Under the pieces are notes generated by a model. That model searched no databases, was not told the origin of the DNA, and saw only the letters and a program-made list of their open reading frames with translations. A DNA stretch of 64,000 nucleotides, taken from an uncultured Jannaschia sp. GTDB lineage: Bacteria; Pseudomonadota; Alphaproteobacteria; Rhodobacterales; Rhodobacteraceae. The position numbers and the translations under genes are program-made. How positions within the stretch are numbered: position 1 is the first letter of the stretch; each line of letters starts with the position of its first letter. Location of the stretch: assembly GCA_947494145.1 (NCBI GenBank), contig CANLTZ010000012.1:1-64000 (forward strand), written 5' to 3'. Positions 8,044-15,585 of this stretch are shown here, one piece after another.

Positions 8044-8442
8044 TTTGGTTTTCCTTCGGTAAATCGTTTTGACTGTTGCGGACCCCCGCCAGCCGGTGGC
8101 GTCTGTCCCAGAGGAGTGATCTCTGGTTCGTCTTGCCCCCGACCGGCGGGTTATCCGTTGGTCGTGCGCCCGACCGGTTGGGTTCAAAAAAGATACGAAA
8201 AAATGTTCAAAATCGTTTTTCGTATTGATTAATAATGGTTTTTACCCGCGCCAAGCAGTCGCCTTTTGTCAATCTGACCGCGAGGTCCGGCAAAGTCGGC
8301 GTGTTTCCAGGCAATACCCTTGGCCCGCAATTGCGCGCGTGTCGGAAGGAAACGGCCCAAACACGCGCCTGCGGTAGCATGAAGCTTGCAAAGGGGTGTT
8401 TTCCCTTTGATGACGCGCGCGTCCTTTGCGTAGGGTGGTGTC
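8044..8442. promoter_or_regulatory. Divergent intergenic region of RTX and ECF sigma genes
   Basis: This 399-bp region separates the divergently transcribed RTX and sigma-factor genes and must contain both promoters. It has an A+T-rich core at about 8190-8245 and a small stem-loop (CCAGAG at 8108-8113, CTCTGG at 8121-8126) that would lie in the RTX leader. A short plus-strand frame starting at 8235 has no recognisable product and I do not call it a gene. Confidence 0.5.
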
Positions 8443-9018
8443 ATGGGTGAACCTTCCGGTCAGAAATTGCAGTCCGACCGGTCCGCGGATGCGGCGTTGC
8501 TGGCGCGTGTCGCCGAGGGGGACATGACAGCGATGAAAGCGCTATATGTCGCCCACGCCGATGCAGTGACCCGTTTCGTCCGGTCCCGCGTCCGTGATGA
8601 GGCAGAGGCCGCGGATATCGTCCATGACACCATGTTGACGGTCTGGCGTGCCGCCGCCGGGTTTCAGGGTCGGTCCAGCGTCCTGTCCTGGATCCTGTCG
8701 ATGGCGCGCAACAAGACGGTGGATCACATCCGCAAGCAGTCCCGCGTGACTTTGGGGGCCGTAGACGAAACCATTCCAGACGGCGACCCGGACCCGGAGG
8801 CCGTTCTGGGCGCCACGCAGGACGCAGCGCGCCTGCGTGCCTGCGTCGAAGAGTTACCCGAACGCCAGCGCGCCGTGATCCACCTTGCCTATTTCGAAGA
8901 CATGACCTGTGGTGAAATCGCGGGCATCGAAGCCGTCCCCGAAGGCACGGTGAAAAGCCGGATCTATCACGCGAAGCAGGTGCTTCTGCGGTGCCTCTCG
9001 CGGGGGGCAGGAAAATGA
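8443..9018 (+). CDS. ECF-type RNA polymerase sigma-70 factor
   Basis: A 191-residue sigma factor. Region 2 runs over residues ~32-98 (ALYVAHADAVTRFVRSRVRD..., with the core-binding and -10 recognition part DIVHDTMLTVWRAAAGF and MARNKTVDHIRKQ). Region 4 lies at ~130-185 (LPERQRAVIHLAYFEDMTCG...VPEGTVKSRIYHAKQVLLRC) and reads the -35 element. The linker is short and there is no region 1 or 3, as in ECF factors. The next gene downstream encodes a membrane protein with the length and topology of an anti-sigma factor, so activity is probably controlled by sequestration. Confidence 0.92.
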   Translation: MGEPSGQKLQSDRSADAALLARVAEGDMTAMKALYVAHADAVTRFVRSRVRDEAEAADIVHDTMLTVWRAAAGFQGRSSVLSWILSMARNKTVDHIRKQSRVTLGAVDETIPDGDPDPEAVLGATQDAARLRACVEELPERQRAVIHLAYFEDMTCGEIAGIEAVPEGTVKSRIYHAKQVLLRCLSRGAGK

Positions 9019-9085
9019 TTTTGAACCATGCGGCCGCTCAACCGTCCAACGGATATGAACCCTGGAACCCGCGATGGAGGTGGCG

Positions 9086-9667
9086 ATGGACCGGCCTGAC
9101 GGATTGACCGAAGACGCGCTACTTGCCCATTTGCGCGGCGAAAGCACGCCTGAAGACGCGGCAAAGATTGAAGCCGCTGCCGCAGAGGACCCCGACCTGC
9201 GTGCCGAATTGGCGTTGATGGGCGGCCTGAAGGGCGCGCTGGCGGCCGCGACCGACGGGCCGGATATGCGTGAATTCGGCTGGCGCCGGCTTGAGGCCGA
9301 CATTGGGAAGACCACCCGAACCGCACCGCCGCAGCGCACGCATATCTGGCGCATCGCGGCGGTGTTCCTGGGCGCGCTCGTTCTGGGGCAGGGCGCCTAC
9401 ATTGCGATGGCACCTGTCACCGGCGAAGCACCTACGTTCCGTACCGTGTCCGAAGAGGCGGCGGCCTTCGGGTTGGGCATCGGGTTCGTGGCGACGGCAG
9501 AAATCGGCGACATCCAGGAATTGCTGCGTGCAACGAATGCGCGCATCGTGGACGGCCCCGGTGCGATCGGTCTTTACCGCCTGGCATTCGAGACAGAAGC
9601 CGCCCGTGACGCCGGACGCGAGGTCCTGAGCGCGTCACCCCTTGTCGAACTGGTCGCGGAGGAATGA
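9086..9667 (+). CDS. Candidate membrane anti-sigma factor
   Basis: A 193-residue protein. I chose the ATG at 9086 because GGAGG lies just upstream, although another ATG at 9074 is in frame. The cytoplasmic part begins LTEDALLAHLRGESTPEDAAKIEAAAAED, the pattern of anti-sigma domains that count off a short helical bundle; the zinc-binding HxxxCxxC motif is absent. One membrane segment lies at residues ~87-108, and the outer domain has no catalytic motif. Position between the ECF gene and the subtilase (4-bp gap to the latter) supports the role. Function is inferred from context and topology. Confidence 0.7.
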   Translation: MDRPDGLTEDALLAHLRGESTPEDAAKIEAAAAEDPDLRAELALMGGLKGALAAATDGPDMREFGWRRLEADIGKTTRTAPPQRTHIWRIAAVFLGALVLGQGAYIAMAPVTGEAPTFRTVSEEAAAFGLGIGFVATAEIGDIQELLRATNARIVDGPGAIGLYRLAFETEAARDAGREVLSASPLVELVAEE

Positions 9668-9671
9668 GGCC

Positions 9672-10799
9672 ATGCGTGTTCTACTGATACTTTGCTTCGC
9701 GTTTGCTGCCTGCGTTCCCGTCGGACAGCCCCAGAGCCAAACGCCCGGCAACCCGGCCTTTGCGGTGGTCGACCCGCAGGAATTGATCGTCCTGACGGCA
9801 GAAAGCCCTGAAACGCTGATCGTGCGGGCCCAGCAGCTTGGCTACACCTTGCGCGACGTGCATCCGTTGCCCGATCTGGACGACACGCTCGTTGTCTTCG
9901 GCATTCCCGATGGAACCACGATCCCCGAAGCCATCGAAGAAGTCGAATTCGCGGTGCCAGGGGTCACCGCAGGGGCGCATCATCTCTATAGATTGCAGAT
10001 CGATGGGTCGGCAGGGCGAAACTATGCCGACGCGATGATCGGCTGGCCGTCAAATGGCTGCCGCGCCCATGCCAGGGTTGGCTTGATCGATAGCGGTGTC
10101 TTGGCCGACCATCCCGGCCTAGCGGACGGGCGCATCGAACAGCGCGCCTTCAGTGAATCGGCGGCGCCACCCGCCACCAATCACGGCACCCTCATGGCAG
10201 AGCTTCTGGTCGGCCAGGACAACCTCTCTGGAACGACACTCTACAGTGCCAATGTCATCGACCCGGCCTTTGGGGCAGGGGATGCCGCCGGTGTCGTGGC
10301 GATCCTGCGGGGCATGGACTGGCTGTCGGCAAATGGCGTGGATGTGGTGAATATCAGCCTCGCCGGGCCGCACAACAAGCTGATGGATCGCGCATTGGGA
10401 CACGCCGCCGAAAACGGTATGGTCCTGGTCGCCGCCGTGGGCAATCTGGGGGCGGGGCAGCCACCGCAATACCCCGCGGCATTCCCCTTTGCCTTGGCTG
10501 TCACAGCGGTCGATCGAGACGGCAACGTTTACCGAAATGCCATCCAGGGCGCGCATGTTGATATCGCCGCGCCGGGCGTCGACATCCTTGTTGCACCCGG
10601 TGGGCGCGTCACCGTGTCCAGCGGGACATCCATGGCGGCGCCACACGTCACGCGCGTCGTGGCCGCTGACCCCGTGCTCGCGGCCATGGATCTGCCTGCC
10701 CTGCGTGCCGAATTGACCAACCGCGCCATGGATCTGGGCGATGCCGGACCGGACCGCGTCTTCGGTGCGGGCCTTCTGCGCGCGGGACCTGGCTGCTAG
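9672..10799 (+). CDS. S8 subtilisin-like serine protease, predicted lipoprotein
   Basis: A 375-residue peptidase. The start at 9672 gives a lipoprotein signal peptide with lipobox FAAC (Cys14). The subtilase triad is complete: Asp140 in VGLIDSGV, His171 in TNHGTLMAEL, Ser320 in SSGTSMAAPH, with oxyanion Asn258 in VAAVGN. About 110 residues precede the catalytic domain, perhaps an inhibitory prodomain. It is 4 bp after the anti-sigma candidate and surely co-transcribed. A protease tethered to the outer membrane or periplasm could cleave the anti-sigma protein or process surface proteins such as the RTX protein; either is inference. Confidence 0.9.
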   Translation: MRVLLILCFAFAACVPVGQPQSQTPGNPAFAVVDPQELIVLTAESPETLIVRAQQLGYTLRDVHPLPDLDDTLVVFGIPDGTTIPEAIEEVEFAVPGVTAGAHHLYRLQIDGSAGRNYADAMIGWPSNGCRAHARVGLIDSGVLADHPGLADGRIEQRAFSESAAPPATNHGTLMAELLVGQDNLSGTTLYSANVIDPAFGAGDAAGVVAILRGMDWLSANGVDVVNISLAGPHNKLMDRALGHAAENGMVLVAAVGNLGAGQPPQYPAAFPFALAVTAVDRDGNVYRNAIQGAHVDIAAPGVDILVAPGGRVTVSSGTSMAAPHVTRVVAADPVLAAMDLPALRAELTNRAMDLGDAGPDRVFGAGLLRAGPGC

Positions 10800-11639
10800 G
10801 GGTATATGTCCTCCGCAGGGCACATGCTGAGCCCGAGAACAACAGGCGAGGCAACACCCGGTCTGACGCTGCCAGTGCTTGCTGCATTCGTAGATGCTCG
10901 TCACCCTATGTATCTTCGCGCAGCGCCATCGATCTGTTCATCCAATTCCTGGCGAAGCACTCTGACAACCTCACAGACTAGGAGATGCCTGTTGCTGAGA
11001 CCGCCGGGAAGCCAGACGGTGGCGGTCTAAGATCCATCCGGGGCTACCAGAATACTATCCGGCGCTTCGGCCAGTTGTTCCATCGCAAATCAGGCCTTGG
11101 GCGCAACAGCATGGCAGAAGGACGCGTGTTCCTCGCAAAGGACGGGGATGGGCCTGCCGTTCCGCACGTCATCCGCAAGAATGGCTCCGTGTTGTCGACC
11201 AACCCAAACCCCCTGCCGCGCTGCCGCGCTGCCGGGTGTTGCGACAGAGACGATAGTCGCGTCAACAACACCTGCCCAACTGACATACAGGCGCCCCCCG
11301 TGACACCGCCAACAGTCGTGGCGGCTCAGTCAGCTGGCAACGCTTGGCTTTCGTCCTCATCGCCGCCTTCGTTGGCGGACTATTGAAAATCGGATCAAAC
11401 GCCGTCCTCCCCTCCATTGCATTGGAGGCGGGTTCTCCATCGGACGACGCGCAGGGGCCGTTCGGCGCCCGAGTTCTTTTCCCGATGGCCGGTATGGTTA
11501 GGATGATCGACGATATTCTAGGATTGAGGCGGTACACTGTGCCAAGCAACCTCAATCCTCGGCAGGCGAGACCAACAGACTGTACAAGCAAGCTGCCATC
11601 TTGGACCTTGTGGAACGGATATGACGGCGGCGCCCTGGC
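10800..11639. other. Gene-poor stretch with decayed sequence
   Basis: No intact gene is seen in this 840-bp stretch. Minus-strand fragments at 10900-11290 resemble the end of a LysR-type regulator (listed separately). A plus-strand frame from 11344 has a hydrophobic beginning (LAFVLIAAFVGGLLKIGSNA) but no recognisable family and could be a relic of a membrane protein. A small inverted repeat, CCTCCATTG-CATTGGAGG, lies near 11410-11430. Confidence 0.4.
10903..11290 (-). pseudogene. LysR-type regulator C-terminal remnant
   Basis: On the minus strand, one frame reads DATIVSVATPGSAA and the shifted continuation reads QGVWVGRQHGAILADDVRNG then RPIPVLCEEHASFCHAVAPKA before a stop. This series matches the end of the LysR substrate-binding domain (typically GxGVALGRxxLxADDLxxGxLV...). 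Further pieces (HLLVCEVVRVLRQELDEQ) follow after another stop. The HTH domain is absent. The assignment is tentative. Confidence 0.35.
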
Positions 11640-12338
11640 CTAAGCGACCTCCACGGCAAGAAGTCGTAGAAGGCCCCGGGCACCAGCGGCGGAAGACTGC
11701 GGGTTTTGCCCCGTCACCAAGTTGCCATCAGTGACGATGTTGCTGGTGAAGTCAGCCGCATTTTCAATCGTGGCGCCAAGCGCACGAAGCCTGTCTTCCA
11801 GAAGAAACGGCACGACGTCTGTCAGGCCGACGGCCTCTTCTTCGCCGTTGGTAAAGGCGCTGACGCGGCGCCCCGCGACAAAAGACGTCCCGTCAGCCTT
11901 CCGCACGTCCACAAGCGCAACAGGACCATGGCAGACAGCGCCAATCGGTTTATCCTCAGCATCGAAGGCTTCGATCAGGCTCGCAAGCCGTTCATTGCCC
12001 GGATAGTCCCACATCGGCCCGTGCCCGCCTGGGAAGAAAATCGCGTCGTAATCCGCCGCACTCAGATCGGAGATCGGGCGCGTCGCGGCCAGCGCAGCTT
12101 GCCCCTCGGCATCGGCGTCAAAACGGCGTGTATCTTCGGTGTGCCATTCCTCCAGCACGCTTTTGGGGTCGATTGGCGGTTGACCACCTTTGACTGACGC
12201 TAGCGTAACGTCAGCACCGGCATCACGGAAAACATAGTAAGGCGAAGCAAATTCTTCGAGCCAGAAGCCCGTCCTCTCGCCGGTTTCACCGAGGCGGTCA
12301 TGGGACGTGAGCACAATCAGAATGCGGGGTTCGGTCAT
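11640..12338 (-). CDS. DJ-1/PfpI-superfamily protein (type 1 glutamine amidotransferase-like)
   Basis: A 232-residue cytoplasmic protein of the Hsp31/YhbO-like branch. Key features are ILIVLTSHDRLGETGERTGF at the start, a conserved acidic residue in WLEEF (Glu28/29), FFPGGHGPMWDY and the nucleophile elbow AVCHGPVAL with Cys136-His137. Such proteins act as glyoxalase III/deglycase-type enzymes or chaperones against reactive carbonyls. It is 77 bp after the secreted SnoaL-like gene in the same direction, and both are divergent from a LysR regulator that probably controls them. Confidence 0.88.
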   Translation of the reverse strand: MTEPRILIVLTSHDRLGETGERTGFWLEEFASPYYVFRDAGADVTLASVKGGQPPIDPKSVLEEWHTEDTRRFDADAEGQAALAATRPISDLSAADYDAIFFPGGHGPMWDYPGNERLASLIEAFDAEDKPIGAVCHGPVALVDVRKADGTSFVAGRRVSAFTNGEEEAVGLTDVVPFLLEDRLRALGATIENAADFTSNIVTDGNLVTGQNPQSSAAGARGLLRLLAVEVA

Positions 12339-12415
12339 GGCTAGGGAGATCCTTTAATAGAGGGAAAGGGGTGGCGTAGGACGCGCGGGATGTTGTCTTG
12401 GCCGATGTGGCCATG

Positions 12416-12898
12416 TCAGTCGACTGTGGTCTTGCCGAGTTGGCGATACCAATCGACGTTGTCCCAAAATGCAGTGAGATGGACGATCTTTCCGGCCTCG
12501 TCTGTCTCGACCACGAACATGTGTCGCAGGTCATATGTGCGGCCTTGGCTCTCGACCCCGAAAGCGTCTTTCTGCTGGGTGCCCGAGATGTTCACATCGA
12601 CATAGGCCCTCGTCCCGTCGGCAGATTCCGTGATAGACGACACCTCGTTCGACAAGTCGGGAAAGCTGTCAATCAGAACGCCCCAGCTGCCGGGGCCGAT
12701 CTCTTCGACAGGGCCAGACAGTGCGAAGGGGACATATTCGACGACCCCCTCCGGCTGGAACAGCTGGATCATCGCAGGCACATCCTGATCACGGTAGCGA
12801 TCAAAGAAGGCCCCGGCCGCATCGGCAGCCGGACCGGCATGGGCCATCGATGCAAAGCCTGCGGCGACAAGTGCAGCGGTGAAATGCAATGTGTTCAT
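12416..12898 (-). CDS. Secreted SnoaL/NTF2-like protein
   Basis: A 160-residue protein with signal peptide (MNTLHFTAALVAAGFASMAHA); the ATG at 12898 is preferred over one nine codons upstream because it begins the signal peptide. The mature part, DAAGAFFDRYRDQDVPAMIQ and later YDLRHMFVVETDEAGKIVHL, has the cone-like NTF2/SnoaL fold pattern. Members bind or convert small hydrophobic molecules; export to the periplasm is less common. Function unknown. It leads a two-gene unit with the DJ-1-like gene. Confidence 0.75.
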   Translation of the reverse strand: MNTLHFTAALVAAGFASMAHAGPAADAAGAFFDRYRDQDVPAMIQLFQPEGVVEYVPFALSGPVEEIGPGSWGVLIDSFPDLSNEVSSITESADGTRAYVDVNISGTQQKDAFGVESQGRTYDLRHMFVVETDEAGKIVHLTAFWDNVDWYRQLGKTTVD

Positions 12899-12990
12899 GG
12901 CGTTCTTCCTTAGCGCAACGAGCATATGCGCACTGGGCTAACCCTTGCAGAAAGGTTTATCTATCAATCAAAATGTGAGCCTATTCTTGC

Positions 12991-13872
12991 ATGTCAGCAA
13001 TAAAACGAAGCCAACTCGACGGTCTGATCGAGTTCTGCGCAGTCATCGAACATGGCAGCTTCACGCTCGCCGCCGAGACCTTGGGGGTTTCGACATCGTT
13101 TGTCAGTCGGCGTGTAGCCGATCTGGAACGGCGCGTGGGACATCAGTTGCTGCATCGAACGACCCGTCGCTTAGGCGTCACCGATATCGGTTCGCGGTAC
13201 TACGAAAGGGCCACAAAGATTCTGGCCGAGGTTCGTCGACTTGATGCCGATCTGGCTGACGAAAAGGACTTGGTGAAGGGACAAATCCGGATCACGGCTG
13301 GCGGTCGGATCGGTGAAAAACGTGTGGCGCCTGCACTCGTCCAGTTTGCCAGAATGTATCCCGGGGTCGAGATTGAGCTTCAGATCATGGAGCGCCGCGT
13401 CGACATGATCCGCGAAGGCTACGACCTCGCAATCCGACATGGCATGCCCCCCGATCCGAACCTGATCATTCGCCGGGTCGACACACGCCGTCTGATCGTC
13501 TGTGCTTCCCCCGACTACGTGACCGCACATGGCGCCCCCGAAGTGCCAGAGGACCTGACACGCCTTCCCTGCATTGGCGCACCCGATCAAAGGTGGCTTT
13601 TCGCGAAAGGCGGCAAGCAGATGGAAGTTCGGGTGCAGTGCCACTGGCGCAGCAACAACGGACCGGCCCTGGCAACGGCGTGCGAGATGGGCCTAGGCCT
13701 TGCCCGTTTGGCCGATACCTATGTCGGTGCCGCGCTGAAATCCAAGCGCCTTCTACCGTTTCTCGAAGATTACGAACTGCCGCCTCAGGAAATCGTTCTC
13801 GTCTATCCCGCGCGGGAACACATGCCCTACAGAACCCAACGTTTGATCCAACACCTTGTCCAAACGATGTAA
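12991..13872 (+). CDS. LysR-family transcriptional regulator
   Basis: A 293-residue regulator. The N-terminal winged helix-turn-helix is typical (LDGLIEFCAVIEHGSFTLAA then LGVSTSFVSRRVADLERRVG, residues 8-50), followed by a linker helix and a two-lobed effector domain (VKGQIRITAGGRIGEKRVAP, later GPALATACEMGLGLARLADT). It is divergent from the SnoaL/DJ-1 unit with 92 bp between the starts, the usual arrangement for a LysR activator and its target. Confidence 0.92.
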   Translation: MSAIKRSQLDGLIEFCAVIEHGSFTLAAETLGVSTSFVSRRVADLERRVGHQLLHRTTRRLGVTDIGSRYYERATKILAEVRRLDADLADEKDLVKGQIRITAGGRIGEKRVAPALVQFARMYPGVEIELQIMERRVDMIREGYDLAIRHGMPPDPNLIIRRVDTRRLIVCASPDYVTAHGAPEVPEDLTRLPCIGAPDQRWLFAKGGKQMEVRVQCHWRSNNGPALATACEMGLGLARLADTYVGAALKSKRLLPFLEDYELPPQEIVLVYPAREHMPYRTQRLIQHLVQTM

Positions 13873-13948
13873 GGCGCCCGTAGTGGAAGCGGTTGGTGAA
13901 AGGCGATGCGCCAGCCGCCGTTTCCAATGCCGCCGAGTTTGCCCGAAC

Positions 13949-14755
13949 TCAGTCCAAGAAAGCCTTCTCAACGACGAAATGACCCGGTTCTGAGTTCGCG
14001 CCTTCCGCAAGGCCGTGCTGCGTGCATAAGTCCATGACCTCGGTGTTCAGCGCGCGATTGCCGCAGATCATGACGCGATCGGCGGCGGGCGACCATCGCG
14101 GAAAATCCAAAGCCTCGAAGATGCGCCCGTCGGATATGTGGTCCGTGATGCGGCCCATAACCCCTGAGGGTGCACGTGTCGTCGTCGGGTAGTAGTGCAG
14201 CCGGTCGCCGACCAATGCGCCGATCAACGGATCGTCGGGCAGGGCCTCGACGATGTCACGGCCATAGGCAAGTTCCTCGGGGGTGCGACAGATATGGGCC
14301 AAAATGACCTCGTCGTAGCTTTCCCATGTCTCAGGGTCGCGCAACAGCGACGCGAAGGGGGCGACGCCGGTGCCCGTGCAGATCATCCAGAGCCGCCGTC
14401 CCGGCAGCAGCGCGTCCAGCACCAGGGTGCCAACGGGTTTGGGGCGCAGGATCACTTGGTCCCCCGGCACGATCTTCTGCAATCGGGAGGTCAGGGGGCC
14501 GTCCGGCACCTTGATTGAGTAAAATTCCAACCCATCATCCCAGTTCGGCGAGGCGATGGAATAGGCTCGCAAGAGCGGCTTTCCGTCCTCTTTTTCCAGA
14601 CCGATCATGACGAATTCGCCCGACCGGAAGCGCAATGTACGGGGACGCGTTACCCGGAACGAAAACAGCGTGTCCGTCCAATTCCGGACGGCGGTGACGG
14701 TCTGGGCATCCGGCAGGACTTTCTTTGCGGGGGCAGGGGTTGCGACTATGGTCAT
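13949..14755 (-). CDS. fpr: Ferredoxin--NADP+ reductase
   Basis: A 268-residue FAD enzyme that moves electrons between NADP(H) and ferredoxin or flavodoxin. The start at 14755 removes an unlikely 69-residue extension overlapping the ferredoxin gene. The FAD-binding motif LLRAYSIASPNWDD and the NADP-binding GTGVAPFASLLRD are intact, and the C-terminus GHFVVEKAFLD resembles bacterial Fpr. It lies 11 bp after the 7Fe ferredoxin gene on the same strand, so the two form an electron-transfer pair. The AprA-like cluster on the opposite side is a plausible client. Confidence 0.93.
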   Translation of the reverse strand: MTIVATPAPAKKVLPDAQTVTAVRNWTDTLFSFRVTRPRTLRFRSGEFVMIGLEKEDGKPLLRAYSIASPNWDDGLEFYSIKVPDGPLTSRLQKIVPGDQVILRPKPVGTLVLDALLPGRRLWMICTGTGVAPFASLLRDPETWESYDEVILAHICRTPEELAYGRDIVEALPDDPLIGALVGDRLHYYPTTTRAPSGVMGRITDHISDGRIFEALDFPRWSPAADRVMICGNRALNTEVMDLCTQHGLAEGANSEPGHFVVEKAFLD

Positions 14756-14766
14756 GGCGGCGTCCT

Positions 14767-15108
14767 TTAGGCGACTTCTTCTGCCGGCTTTTCGGAGAAA
14801 TTGGTGGAAAGCTTGCCACCCTTGCCATCCATGGTGCCGGCATTTGGCAGCGGGTCTTTCTTGGCGACAATGACCGGCCAAGCCTCGGAATACTTCCGAT
14901 TGAAATCGACCCATTTCGCCATCTCTGGCTCGGTATCCGGGCGGATAGCGTCGGCGGGGCATTCCGGCTCACAAACGCCGCAATCGATGCATTCTTCGGG
15001 GTGGATGACGAGCATGTTCTCCCCCTCATAGAAGCAATCCACGGGGCAGACTTCGACGCAATCCGTATACTTGCAGGCGATGCAATTTTCGGTGACGACA
15101 TAGGTCAT
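14767..15108 (-). CDS. fdxA: 7Fe ferredoxin ([3Fe-4S][4Fe-4S])
   Basis: A 113-residue ferredoxin of the Azotobacter FdI type. Cysteines 9, 17 and 50 fit the 3Fe-4S cluster; 21, 40, 43 and 46 fit the 4Fe-4S cluster, with extra Cys12 and Cys25. The sequence [20 protein letters not shown] followed by [16 protein letters not shown] is diagnostic. The start at 15108 gives [16 protein letters not shown]. It precedes fpr by 11 bp and is divergent from the DUF971/AprA-like operon, with about 100 bp between the starts. Confidence 0.94.
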   Translation of the reverse strand: MTYVVTENCIACKYTDCVEVCPVDCFYEGENMLVIHPEECIDCGVCEPECPADAIRPDTEPEMAKWVDFNRKYSEAWPVIVAKKDPLPNAGTMDGKGGKLSTNFSEKPAEEVA

Positions 15109-15213
15109 GGTCGGGAACTCCAAACGCTTTGGCCCGATCTGCCGCAGCGCAGCACCGCCGTCCGTCAACAAGTTGCTATTTGAGTTCCGCTAGACGGGTC
15201 ACCCTTCTCCAAA

Positions 15214-15555
15214 TTGCTGGAGAAAGCCATGATCGAACGCCTAGCGGCCAGCGCAGACCATCGCATCCTGATTATCGAATGGGTGGGGGGTGAGGCCTCG
15301 GAACTTGCGGCCGAAACGCTCCGCCGCGAGGCGCGGGATGCCCATTCCATAAGGGCGCGGCTGGATCATGGGGCGGTTCACGTAGTCGATGGGCTGACGA
15401 TTACGCATCTGGCCCAGGTCGGGCGTGCCGCGGTGAATGTGCATTTTTCCGACGGGCATGACCGGGCGATCTACCCATTCGCTTATCTAAGGGAACTCTC
15501 CGACCAGTTTGGAAAGAAGTTGACATTTGCTGCGTCGCAGCAGGGTGCAGACTGA
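15214..15555 (+). CDS. DUF971-domain protein
   Basis: A 113-residue protein; a start at 15229 (MIERLAAS) is equally possible. The core WVGGEASELAAETLRREARD...HGAVHVVDGLTITHLAQVGR...FSDGHDRAIYPFAYLREL is the DUF971 domain also found at the N-terminus of gamma-butyrobetaine hydroxylase and beside ApbC/Mrp iron-sulfur carriers. It has no cysteine. It begins the operon that continues with the AprA-like flavoprotein 30 bp later, so a role in assembling or serving the iron-sulfur/flavin enzyme is an attractive inference. Confidence 0.82.
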   Translation: MLEKAMIERLAASADHRILIIEWVGGEASELAAETLRREARDAHSIRARLDHGAVHVVDGLTITHLAQVGRAAVNVHFSDGHDRAIYPFAYLRELSDQFGKKLTFAASQQGAD

Positions 15556-15585
15556 AGCGAAACCAGCATTTCGAGGAAGCGCGCC

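Noticed and set aside
8235-8450. A 71-codon plus-strand frame upstream of the ECF sigma gene
   Set aside because: No domain, no clear ribosome-binding site, and it overlaps the sigma gene start; more likely promoter/leader DNA.
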